A program made the position numbers and the translations under genes. A stretch of 64,000 nt of DNA from Nemopilema nomurai (Eukaryota; Cnidaria; Scyphozoa; Rhizostomeae; Rhizostomatidae): NCBI GenBank assembly GCA_003864495.1, contig ML133462.1, forward strand, positions 427,274 to 491,273, given 5' to 3'. Under the pieces are notes generated by a model. The model worked only from the letters and a program-made list of their open reading frames with translations. It had not been told where the DNA came from and made no database searches. Shown piece after piece: positions 26,601 through 38,500 of this stretch (its first letter is position 1; each line of letters starts with the position of its first letter).

Positions 26601-29600
26601 TTCAAATAACTATCGAGGGACAGTTGGTATCTCAAAAATATTGCAATGCAGTCAATTTTGATAGTTGTTAGAATCTTTGTGATGTTTCAATGGAATCTTT
26701 GATGTTTAAATATACTTGCCAACATATATTTCACATCTCCATCGAGTTTTTACTTAACTTACTTTTGAGACAACAGCCTCAACGGGGAGACAAGAGCAAA
26801 TGGTCATACCTCTCACTGAAGCTCCAGAAAAAGAAGCAATCTTAGATACTTTCATCTGCAAGCTGGAAGCATTGATGTTGGCTGTATCGATGTAAAATAT
26901 TTGTGCTTCAAATTGCACAGAATTGCTGTTGCTGAAATCAAAATGCAAATTTGTCTTAGAGCAACTTTTCCTCGACATATGGCTTACATAAATAATGAGT
27001 TTACATTGGAATGTAGAGCAAGCCAAATTTAGGGAGGCCTGCTGATGAAACCTGAATTGAAAACTAAGAAATTTGAAGTGAGAATAACTTTCTACTGAGG
27101 TTTCAGGCAAAAACTGACAAGTCATCTACTGTTCTCAAGCTCAAAAAGGCATATACTCGAAATACCTGAGATTTTCTGAATCAGAGATGCTGATTTTTAA
27201 AAGAAGCTTTTAAATATTTAAAAGGGCTTTTGCATTAGCTGTATGAACTAGAGGAAAATTTTTATCAAAGCCTTTAGTCGTTTTGTTCAACTTTGTGCGT
27301 CTAACTTTGTCATATCACATAGAACTGATTTTATAAAATGGGTATAACTTTTAGTTGATTTCTAGACAATTATTCTTGATTCTCAAAGGTAAAGCATGAA
27401 TATGATAAAGAGTCGAAGGATCACACTAAAACAAATTTAGGGCTAGAGTAAGTACGTTGAAGGCACCTGATGGGCATTTCGTCAAAGTGAGATTGTCTTT
27501 GTCTAAGGTCCTACTAAACGCTTTACTAGCATATAAACTTCACATTCTACTTTTCAAGCCACCGTTGCAAATGAAAGTAGCTCATAGAAACCTAAAGATG
27601 TTGCTCAAATTAAGTATCTCAAAGGTGCTTATGTAGCCGGCCTCAACTCACTTTGAAAAGCTCAGCAGATCAACTCTCTTGGATGTGCCCAATGTCTTTT
27701 GCAACTACAAAAGAGTGAAGGCTTCTTGTAGAAATGTTTCCACGCCATTCATTAGTCTATCTGATAAGTGCAGGTGGCAACAGTGTTTTCGCATAGAGCC
27801 TAGGAAAGCTATCTTTGATGACGTCAATCTGTGTTTCACTTATCTATACCTAAAAAGGTTCTTATCAACCATTAGGGTCATGGCTAGGAGACCTTCAATA
27901 AAATGCACTTGCATATTTGTATATTTGTGTCTTCGCAATCTTGATGCACTCAAAGCCTCAAAGAACTAACAGTATTTCAACAAAAGCCTTTTCTATGAAT
28001 TCTCCCTTGGGACAAACTTTGTCTTTAAGACAGTGCTCAATGGACCGATCTACACAAAGAGAATCTTGCTAAAGGCAATTTGCTTATGCGTTCAGCGCTC
28101 TGCATTGATGCAGAATGGAATGGGCTGAAAATGACTTGAGTTAGTGACAACCAAAAGGCTTTCGCATTTGCAAACTTTTAGCCACATCTGCTCGGCAAAA
28201 ATATATTTAGTTATCCACCTTCAAAACACTAATGTTATGTTGTAAACATGCAACGTTTTATTCACTAGGGACATCGTTGTTTACAATTTTTGCAGAATAC
28301 TGGTCTCACATTTTTACAAATTTTTAAGCAAGTTTGAATTCAGATTGCCAATTTGCTTTATTTCAATGAAAAAATTTGACCTGCAACATATGAAAACAAT
28401 TCCCGTCTGAAGGTTTTTAGAATCTTCCACGTTAGTTTAAGACGCTATCTGTCAAGAGTAGCATTTCCAGAAACTTATTTTCTAATAGGAGTGAGCAGCA
28501 TTACTTCGCAATGGTTTTTGAAGGCGTAGATTAGTTTGAGAACCACTTTTCTGCTCGATGACTCAATTCTTGACCTGACCATGTCGTTCACATTCTATGA
28601 CATTTACTGACTCATTTGGTTATCAATACGAGGAGCCTGTGTATCAAACAGCAGGTCCCTAGTACTGCTGTCGGCCCACCACAAAAGCTTTGCTACATCT
28701 CCTCTCAGCTAAACTCGTAACAAAACTAATTCAGAGCCATGCTTTCTATTTAAATGGGATTACCTCATTCCGAACAAAGCTTGAAAGGTTGGTGAATTTT
28801 TGCGTCGTGTGATTCATCAATGCACCATCAAATGTCCTGTTTGCTAGCTGGCTGGTTAAACGAAAAATTAAAAATTGATTGCGGTTGAATGGACTCGATG
28901 TTGTTACAGGTGTTGTTACAGAAGAGGGAGCTTGCATAGAGCTGGATCGTGATACTGGTGTCGTGATTCTTGAGCTGAAGCTCATTGCTAATGCCGATGT
29001 ACTCATTCTCGCAGTGCTATGCATAGCCTGCACTGAGAAAGTCGCACTTGATGGTGACTCTTGCCTTGTTGTAAGTAGCGACTTTGGGGTCACAACAGTG
29101 GCAGCACCCATTAGTGAGCTGGTTGCCTTCCCCTGCAAAGTGATGTTTGATGTTTGCGAAATATCCATGCTGACAGAGGCAGAGAAAGAATGCGTCATAG
29201 TTAGGGTCACTTCTGCATTTGGGGTCTTAACTCCGGCAGTGCTTGTCGGTGCTGTCAAAACATTCGAATTTACTGCCACTTGACTGCTTGAATGAAGCAC
29301 AACATGCGAGATACTGCTTGTCTGTGTATCGGTAGCACTGTGTTCTTTTGACGAGGCAGCTGATTGCAAGAGGTGGCTCTGAGATGCAGTTATAGCAGCC
29401 TGCGGACCGAGTGACCCACTGGAGCCAACCAGCTCTGGTGGAGCTAGCGTTGTTGACGTTGTTGTATGATTGACCAGTGCAGACCAAAACGACGACGAGT
29501 TGCCTAGACTGCTTGCTTGCGCATCAGTGGAAGATTTGTAAGGACTTGCTGCGGAACTGGAAGGCAAAACTGTTAAACCTTCCACTGAAGTATAAACCAA

Positions 29601-29717
29601 AGTAGAATTGTTAGGCTCGGTTAGGTTCTGTGCAATCGTCTTCTGCAGAATGATATGTAACAAAAAGAGAATTAACAGCAGCAACGGACATACGGGCTTT
29701 CCACAAAACACACTCAT
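23680..29717 (-). CDS. Mucin-like/SEA/EGF/TSP1 single-pass membrane protein with tyrosine-rich tail
   Basis: Exons located: 28764-29717, 26810-26931, 26280-26349, 25930-25979, 25356-25532, 24929-25040, 24333-24684 and 23680-23700. All joins agree in phase except the first (phase 0 into phase 2), so one small SEA exon is missing from my model. The first exon gives a signal peptide (PLLLLILFLLHIIL), about 230 Ser/Thr-rich mucin-type residues, and the start of a SEA domain (RLTSQLANRTFDGALMN). The next completes SEA (NSVQFEAQIFYID). Two exons form a six-Cys EGF domain (CGRQGACRE ... CNLGFQGFRC). One exon is a TSP1 repeat (SSWSDYSSCSRTCGGG). Then come one membrane helix (WVIWIIVGGAGFILLLAIIL), a CCFRCKKR stop-transfer and a cytoplasmic tail of about 125 residues with seven spaced tyrosines. 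Type I surface receptor or adhesion protein by inference; no orthologue is named. Confidence 0.8.
24333..24684 (-). other. Cytoplasmic tail exon with multiple SH2-type tyrosine motifs
   Basis: The exon encodes 117 residues, most of the intracellular tail. Tyrosines occur in YNLT, YVNQ, YMEN, YEQE, YLEP, YQSP and YEN. YVNQ, and YENT formed across the last splice, fit the YxN pattern bound by Grb2-type SH2 domains. The tail ends PERLL with TGA at 23680-23682 if the small last exon is right. Confidence 0.75.
25356..25532 (-). other. Thrombospondin type 1 repeat exon
   Basis: This exon reads DGNYSSWSDYSSCSRTCGGG and then KRTRTC, CSVFGDST and RRCNEDSC in the frame set by its neighbours. It has the W-x-x-W-like start, the CSxTCGGG motif and the six cysteines of a TSP1 domain. 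The overlapping open frame on the same strand starting at 25532 is a shadow. Confidence 0.88.
28764..29717 (-). other. Mucin-type Ser/Thr-rich exon with signal peptide and start of SEA domain
   Basis: A 318-codon exon starting at the ATG at 29717. After the hydrophobic leader and KTIAQ, the sequence is rich in Ser, Thr and Ala with few charged residues, as in O-glycosylated mucin stalks. There is no exact tandem repeat. The last 40 residues change to the amphipathic pattern of a SEA domain start and end at SSFVRNE before the splice donor. Confidence 0.85.
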
Positions 29718-32549
29718 TTCGGTGATTTCTCCTTTTGCGATTCGATGTTTTATCTTCCACCAAGAAACTGTTTATCTCAGATCAGCACCAGTGATTGCTC
29801 TAATCCATCCCTTTCACAATTGACAGTGTACTGCTTTCAATCACGAAATCTCTTCTCCTGCTATTTCACAAACCGTAGTGCATCTGCAGACAGTAAACGC
29901 TCGTTCCTTTTTGTAGATTCTTGAGCAAAACGTCCCCTAAAGTTTCCGCAAAATTTTTTGCTGCTTGTCTTTGAAAGTCTGGTAAATGTTCTTGCGAACG
30001 CATCCGATATATGTGGTGAATAACTCCGGTTCTGCGTCACCTGAAGGTATTTATAACAAATTAATATTTCATGAAACTTTTCTATCGCAATCCATTTTCA
30101 CCTGCTAATTAACATTTTCTTTCCATTATCAACTTTGTCCACGTGTTTGGTCTAAAAGCCTGTAATTTTCACATAAAAAGCTGTGCGTTGAGGAAAAGCA
30201 GGGATTTCTAAGAAGAGAGGATGGGCTGAAGTGGAAAAACCACACATTTGTTTGCAAGTTGTGCACAGCTAAACACTTCGAGAACGTATTTTTGAATACG
30301 CTTGATCAGGTGAATGGGAATGATGAGTCCGAAAAACGAAACGCTTTAGCATTTGGAGAAGCTGATGTGTTTATTTATATTTTTCAAATTTATCTCGGTC
30401 GCATGCACTTGGATGACAGTCACGTGATGGGACGCTGAAAATTTTGACTAAGTACCATCGTTTATGTATGGTTGCAGTTCTACACAAAATGTGCAGTTGA
30501 AGATAGACAAAGGCAGTTGCAAATACGCCCAGCTTAGTCAAAAACGTGAATTGTCTCAAGTCCTCAATCATCGAAGGAGCGTCACTTTCTTCAAAAATCT
30601 TCCTACACGCCTAATCTGGTACACTACACGTATCAAATATCATCGTTTCATCCATTTTCCGATGTGAGCTGGATCTTTCCTTGTCTAAAAGATCTAGAGC
30701 ATAGCTATCTTGATTACACCCAAACAACCATGAAGGAAATCATCATTCACGATTGACTATTTCTTAATTTAAGATGTTTATTACTGTCACAACACCAATG
30801 TACGAACTGACAACCACCAATGATGCGGAACATCTTCTCCTCGACAGATACTTCCATTCATTAGTTTGCAAAGAGTTCAAGCCTCCATTCGGTAAACACC
30901 CATCATTGTTCATATGAGACCATTGGTACAGTACACTAGTGGCGGTTATAGGGGCTTCGGGGCCGAAATCGTCTGTGGGGCCCTTGTTTGAATCATTTAT
31001 TCTTAGATGCAGGGCCCCTTCTGGGTTACCAAAAACGTGGGGCTTGGGGTCAAAACCGCCACTGCACCACAATTGATGCATATCTGCTTGGTTTGTCTTA
31101 ACCGTTAAACCCCCAGGAGTTTATAAACGACTTTTTATTGCTGTGTTGCTTGCCATTAAATACTTTTTCCAATTCTTTCTTGATTCTACTTGCAGTCTAA
31201 AGAGAAGGTTTTTGTTTAATCAGGTGGTTGAAATATTTTTTAAGAACTACAGTTTGGCTGTCAGCTCCGTGGCGCTCCATTATTTGCTCCATCTTGGCTC
31301 TACATTCTTTTTAGGAACTTCAACATTGGGGAATCCGTCTTTGATTATACAGTTCCTCTAAGTCCAGCTACGCTGTCTACGTGGATAATGTATACAATTC
31401 CGTGGAAATCTAGCCAGGTTAATGTGGAACTTCTACAAGCTCAGCAGAAAATCGAGCTATCAAACTGTTCGCAATAAATCGGTTTTACAGTCAGAGTGCT
31501 TGATAGTTATCTTAATAATATACGCATGCAGTTTCAAACAAAGATCGTTGAAATCATAGTCATGTTGAAATGATTACAAATTCAGTTTATGAAGTGTTTC
31601 ACCTGAAGAATGTCTGCAGCTTTTCAAAACGTTTTACAAGCCATTCAAAGCTACCAAATTTCACTTTTAAAGAATGGCTGATCTCATGTTTCTCTCTTGA
31701 ACCTACTTTTCTGGAAAGGCTAACTTCATCCATGTTTCAAGGCGATAAGGACCCGCCGAGATTTGAAATACAACTTGACAATAACAACAACAGCAACTAT
31801 AACTCGAATAACAGTGACATGGCGGTTGAATATGAATTGGAATATAATATTTAATCAAATCAACGGTACTTGAATTTTCTTTTACTAGCTTTTCGGAAAT
31901 TTCCGTGTATAAACTCAGCTTATATATAGCTGCTCCTTAAACAGTTTGTCATGTTTATTAGAACAGAAGTGGAATTACGTGATCGAAAATAAAAACAGAC
32001 AGGCATCTTTGAATTTGACAACCCACCAAAGGGATTTAGGCCTACTTGTTTTGTAATTTATTTGTATGTAAGACAGGCAATGAAAGAGGTTTGAAGATTT
32101 CAGCAGACAATATCTAGCAATTTGCTGAAAATTTTTAATATTAAATCGCCATCTGATTACCTCTTGATCCTGTCCTGTTATAACGTTAATGTTGTGCATC
32201 CAGTCTCCGGGGTGCTTGGATGTTGACAAGATACATAAAAGCATTGTACGTCTCAACTAACTCAAGGATGAGTTACCATGATGCTTTTTTGTCAAGTTTG
32301 TTGAGACCCTAATAAAGAAGAAGTAGCACCAAGAAATTTGAATCAAATATACAAAAGTAATGTTAAGTTAACTAAATAGGCCATTGATGACTTAATCCAT
32401 AAATGATGATAAAGTTTATATGGTAATAAATTTGTTACATTGCATCTTTGTTTAAGTAGTTTCAAGCCTTTGAGGTTAATGAGACCATTGACTAAGTACT
32501 GAGTTGTTGCTAATCCTATATAATAACAATATCTTCGTCATTTTTACAG
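29718..32549. other. Intergenic region between divergent mucin receptor and CEP70 genes
   Basis: About 2.8 kb with no supported gene. It should contain the promoters of both flanking genes and the 5' untranslated exon of CEP70, because an acceptor directly precedes the CEP70 ATG. It holds one short inverted-repeat element (listed separately). The open frame at 31570-31854 (+) has an Asn-rich low-complexity stretch and no domain, so it is not called. Confidence 0.5.
30937..31064. mobile_element. Possible MITE-like element with inverted ends
   Basis: The segment begins AGTGGCGGTT (938-947) and ends AACCGCCACT (31054-31063), an exact 10-bp inverted repeat. The interior, about 106 bp, is G/C-rich compared with its surroundings and contains related phrases on the two strands (ggggccc and gggcccc). 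Similar CAGTGGCGG ends are common in small nonautonomous DNA transposons. I did not find a clear target-site duplication. Confidence 0.45.
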
Positions 32550-32553
32550 CAAA

Positions 32554-35500
32554 ATGATTAGGAGCACATCTGAAAGTCATGGCTCATCATTACCACTTGG
32601 TAGTCAACAGAGAGTTGAAAGAGATGGTAGGTTTACTGTCTACAATTGTTTTGGGTCCTATTTGTTTCTGATGTCTCTGACAATTTTGAAAGTAGACACA
32701 TTTCTCCACCTGATTGTAGAGGAAGTTTAGGGAGAGTTTGCACTCATAGTTACGACAAAAAGTTATTTGAGACCGGATAATTGAATCCAAGCAGATTTTT
32801 TTCTCTCCTGTAAGTTTCAATTGCTCTTAACTCATTTTTGATTTGCATTAAATTTCATCTTCAATTTTGTCCATAACTCAGAAAATTTTTATCTAGGTTA
32901 TAGTGATTTTTCTCAAATGAGTGACCACCCGGTATGTAAAGTTTGATATACAGTGAATTAAATATGAATTAAATTTAAATTAACTTTCTGGATGTTGCAT
33001 TCAGGGCTCATCATACTACATTTTTAGTTTTATTTGTTTAATTATTTCTAATCAAGATGATATTGAATGGATGTAAAATTAAGTAAGGCCACCATCTTTT
33101 CTGCAAGATAGCATTTAACTATTCTTGCTATCCAATTACACTACATACATCAATTTTAATATTCCTTTAATGATTATATACCTTAAGGGCAAAGGACCTA
33201 ACTAGCTTATTTGGCAAGTAGCTTGTTTATTTGTTGTTAAGCTTTCTAATGTGAATCTTCTTAGCCAAACCTAAACTAATGTCATTGCATTTAGTAATTT
33301 TTGTTTTTTGTGATGGTGAGAGTGTTTTATTAACTGTAGATTGAGCAAGCTGATTGGTATAATGTTAATTCAAAGCTGAGGCAATTTGGGTATGACTCAG
33401 TCATACTAACACATATCAGTAAGCTGAACAGTACTGCAACAGGTCAGTTCAAACAGCAATTCAGATATTTGGTGCATATAGAAGTGAAAATGAAATAAAA
33501 ATCTTGTGTAAGGAAAAACTAAGTTTTAGGTTGTAATTATTTTGGCTCAAATGGCACATGAAACAAAATAATATGAAAGCAGCACTTAGACATGTTCAGA
33601 TATTTTTGATAACTAGGGAAAGATGGAAAAATGTTTCATAGTACAAAACTTCACAGTGACAAGAAATGACATATTTTCGAACATTATTCATAACAATATA
33701 ACATCTTATCTTACTTTTTATAGGGTTTGTCATCCTTGATGAAGTGGTTGCCAATTCCTTAAGGTTGACAATAGAAAACCTTTTAGATGACTGTGAAAGA
33801 AAGCGAGACCTTCTCAAGGAGCTTGTCACATCTTCAAATCAAATACAGTAAGCCTTCTTATTTAAATATGTTCATAACATTGTCTACGTTTTTGCAGGGT
33901 GTCTTTGCAGGGAGCTTTGAGTATGTACTTAAAAACATGGACCTATTTTGACAGAAATTTTTATTTATATTCTTTCTTCAAAGGAGAGATCTGGATCGTG
34001 TTAGTACGAGTCATAAAGACAATGTTGATGAGGTATATTTGCTTTTAGCTAATTTTGTTTTCGAAATATGCTCTTTGGCTTTAACATAAGAATAAAATAT
34101 AAGATAAGGGTATCTTAGTAATACTTTATCAGCTAGACAGTTCGGTAGTCTTTGTTTCTTCTGTCGAAAAACTGGCAAATACATTTTTAATCATCACATT
34201 ATTTACCTCTTTATACCGCCTTGTGCTGACTTCTATCAAATCTGATAAAAGACGTTTGCATGGTTTATTATCACCACAGGACATAGAGTGTTGCTAAGGT
34301 TGTTGCCATTTCTTTCTTAGAGAAGCGGACTTAAGAGTGACTGCAATTGATAACATTTAGACAGTATGATACTTGCTTTTAATCATTGCTAAGCCTTCTA
34401 GACGTACTAGACGCTACGAAATAAACATCTTCTTAATATCTTTCCAGATCTTATCTCTGCAAGCCTCTTTGCAAGCAGAGAAGATTAGATTCGAGGTAAC
34501 ACTGTCATACACCCTCTGTTTCAAACTTCGTCCATTTTTCATACTCCTTTTAACATACCTCTGACCTTTCATATCGATTTTTCATTTTATGCTTATAGAT
34601 TTTTCTGGATAATTAAACAACGACTTTATGTGGTTGCTACGTTTATATTTCCGCGTTCTGTTGAAAAACGAACCATTTCTTGTGAACTTATGGATTTTCT
34701 TAGGCCTTTTCACCTGCATACCAATTAGCATGCTTAACATCTGATTAAAAAGTATTGTGCCGTTGTGCGAAGGAAATGACACGGCGAAGGGAAGTGGAGC
34801 TGCGCAGCCATTCAGAGGAGGTGCAGAAACTCGTAGCTGCAAATTCAAAGCTGCAGTCGAAGATAAAAGAGCTAGAAAAAGCAAATGTTGTCATCCCAAG
34901 CTACCCCCCAACGAGGGAGGAACGGCAAGGGGCGATGGTAAGATGGTTCCTTGTTCTTATGCTTCAATTGCTATGACGTTTTCGTAACAAGATGCTACAT
35001 TTTGCCTTGGGTGTTTTGATATCAGTTATTTTTGTAGGTTTCTGAGGAAAGGTCTAGAGAGTCAGAAGAAGAGAAAAAGGAAGAAAAGCAAGATTCAAGG
35101 TTTTAGTTTCCGCAACTATGAATTGTTTTTGCAACTACGGTCGATGCAATGACCTAGCCGTTGTAAATGATCAGTCTTGCGTCTATTGAATTAATTTTAA
35201 GTTAGAGACATCACAAGCATTTTGATGCTAGAGGGAAGTGTTTTCCAGGAAGTGTATTTAAGGGAGCTGCGTCAGCTTATTTCATGGCAACCTATTCTTT
35301 AAAAAAAACCTTCAATCGCCCTATTTATATTATTGTGAACAAATGCTTTGTAGTTCAAATCTTTACAATAACTAGAAATAGCTGAGCCAGTGTTCGCCGT
35401 TTGTAACTCCGAGGAGTATGGGATTAAAAATTACTTTAAGTATGCGAAAACTGGCCCCAATTTTTCTAGATATTAAACGTTATTCTGCATAATGTTTATC

Positions 35501-38500
35501 TCATCTGTTGCTTTAATTTTCTGAAGTTATGTTCATATCTATTCTCTCTTAGACGATACCTTTTTTAGAGGGATTTCTTAAGATTTTTCAGCGCTTAAAT
35601 GTAACCAGGAACTTTCGAAAATTTTGTCAGGGGAAAGTATTCAAGAAAAAGTGAAAGCAAAACTAAAACGAAGTGTACTAAGGAGTTTGAGAAAAAGGAA
35701 GGAAGAAGCAAAGTGAGAAGAACAAGTAACAGGTGGAAGCACAGGGATTCTGTTAGTAGCGAGGAAGGGCAGACGTATTCCGAGATAACAGAGTCTATGG
35801 ATTCCCTGAGCTTGGCATCAACGCTTTCGTCTGGTATCAGTGATGCTGGGTTTCTATACAAACGCTTGAAGGTATTGGCACAACGTTTGTATTTTCGAAA
35901 GTGCGCAAATTGATTTGATATGTAATTGGTAAAACTGATCTTTTCATGCTAGCTGGAATTGAAAGCTAACTAATGTTCTGCCAGCATTCCAGATTTCTCC
36001 CAGGCTTAAATTAAATGACAGTTGAATGGAGGATAATCTCGCAGAAGCTCATTTAAATAACACGGATTGCGTTTGAACGTCTAAACTATGCCTGGATTCT
36101 ATTTCGTAAGAAAAATTCAGCGCATAAGTTAGCAAGAGGGATGGTGATAATGTTTATTGACTGTGTCCCGTCTTGGTCTTAACGACCTCCGAAGCCCGAA
36201 TGTTTTTATCTTGTGAGGAATTGACTGGTCAAAGATTGCTGCTCAAAGGTCACAAAGTTTGAGTTAGAATTTCGTAATCATTCCATCTTCTGTTTTGTAG
36301 TAAAAGATTTATTCATCATGGCACCGATACACGCCTGGCCCTATAAGTAGAAGGTGTGATTCCTCCACACTGTTTTAGTGTTTAAAGCGTGCGGGAAAGC
36401 AATAAAAGACGATGTTGTCTGTTTAGAGGCAAAGCGGGTCGTTTTTTGTTGAAAATTTGTTCATTTTGGTTAAGGGCAATATTCTATTCATGGATAGTGG
36501 CAGGAAATATTGAGTTAATTAAACTGGGAGTTGCCGGAATGCTGGGATTTCAGCTCATAATTTATGAATGTACTTACACGAGATTTCACCATATAGGTTT
36601 TCTGTACGGCTTAAGAAGACATGTCCAATTCTGAAAGAGTTAATTACTTGGTTATATTGCTAGTCAGATGGCGACAGACTGTCGCAAATTCACTAGATAC
36701 TGGATTCATTTTTTATTGAATCCATGGATATGTCTCAGTTTATTACTCTCTGATTTGTCTGAACTTAAATCCTTTCACAGGATGTCATAGTTGAGTAAAT
36801 TTCGTTTTTGCCTCCTCTCCTTATAAGACTTCTCTCCTTTTCTTTCTGGGAAATCTTTTGTAAGAGACTCTTTTGAAGGTCAATACCACTCAGACGGGCA
36901 TTGCTAGACACTTCAATTACCGCTTTATAGCTAAACTATATTGAAGTTCATTTTGGTTATTAAATTTTTGTCCCTCTCCTTTATTGTGGGTTTTAATGTC
37001 AAATTATCCTGTGCTGTCATGTGGTAGGTTTTCTAGAATGCTACTGGAACTTCAAAATTGTTTCAATGACCCGAATTTCTTTGAAAGATTATTGAAAGAG
37101 CCACCCCTTTTAACAAAAGCTAACATGACAATTCATACTATTTGAACAAGCTGATAACTGTGCAGGATATTCGGTGAAAATACAATGATCTTAAACTATA
37201 ATGAATCCATTAAAATCATATGAGCATGAATAGAATGTATGGTGTACGTTTTTGGATTTACCTCTCTTACATGCAGCTTTTCTTTTTGCAGCAACTTAAT
37301 TCAATATTTCATAGAGGCGATAACATGGTTAAGTGACAACACACCCATAGCCAGCGTCTTTCATTCTATCACAAAATCGAGTTAAAAATAATCAATTTGC
37401 TCCATCGATCTACTAGATCACAGAGAAGAAATTCAAGGAAGCCAAAAAGTTCATTAAAGAACTTTCTGAAGAAAACGGAAAGCTAGTTGCTGAGCTGGAC
37501 AAAAGGTCAGGTCATTGCGAAACTAGGTTGACATGAAACTGCTTCCGTTACATAAATTTGTTGCCTTAATGCTACTTAATAGATTACTTCCTCTGATGAG
37601 ATTGAGAGTTTCTTCTGTAAAAGGAAAGATGAATGGAAGTAATATGTAGCTGTACTTTTGTACAAGATTCTTTTGCTGTCATTGGCATTATTGTGTTGTT
37701 TGTTTGTCTCGTAGACCAAAGGTAAAGGAATGGAGGAAAGCACTTGTGCGAAACAAGCAAATGGAAAATGTTTTGCTGCAGAACAATTTGAGGTGTTTTC
37801 TTACTCATAAGACATTGGCTTGATTTTGTATTGTACGTGTTTGGAGCCAAGTGAGAAAGTGATGTTAGACTGAACCGAAATACCTTGGTTCGTCAGCTGA
37901 CTGCAATGCAAGTTCTTTCCATTGGATTGCAGAACATCTGCCAGCACTCACTCAAGCAGCTAGATCATGGAGTCTATTCTTCTGTTTTGAAATTAAATAA
38001 ACGAAAGGATTGCTAAACAATTATTGTTATGCCAAGTAGCAAGCACGTCTGCAGTCAACAGTCTGCTGATGTTTCATTAGAACTGAGAAACGTAACTGAA
38101 TTATTCAACATGCAATTTCGCATACCTAAAACGTGTCCATTGCTTTCCTTATAGATTATGTCGAACATATTTGATTATCTGATGTAACGTTAGACAATGA
38201 ATTCAAATGGATAGTCATGCACTATACAGCGTGGATAGAATTTGTGAGAATCACCTGGACTGCTACTGACATAGTGTTGCGAGCCTCTTGCCATTCGAAA
38301 ACTATGCTTGACTAGCATCTTTTGTAGCAATGTGTAATTTGCATTTGTTTCTTATCTTTATTTACAGTCCTACACTAGACACCTCGGAGCAGAGTATAAA
38401 GAGATGCAATCACGTAAGTGAGACTTCTAAGACATCTAAGGGAAGTTGCTCACTGATATTGTTAATCAGATAGAGTTCAATAACGCGGAGTTCCAAAATT

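Noticed and set aside
28879..29283. 134-codon plus-strand frame
   Set aside because: It is antisense to the mucin exon and reflects that exon's biased composition.
31570..31854. 94-codon plus-strand frame with an Asn-rich end
   Set aside because: Low-complexity aac repeats extend the frame; no domain or splice context was seen.
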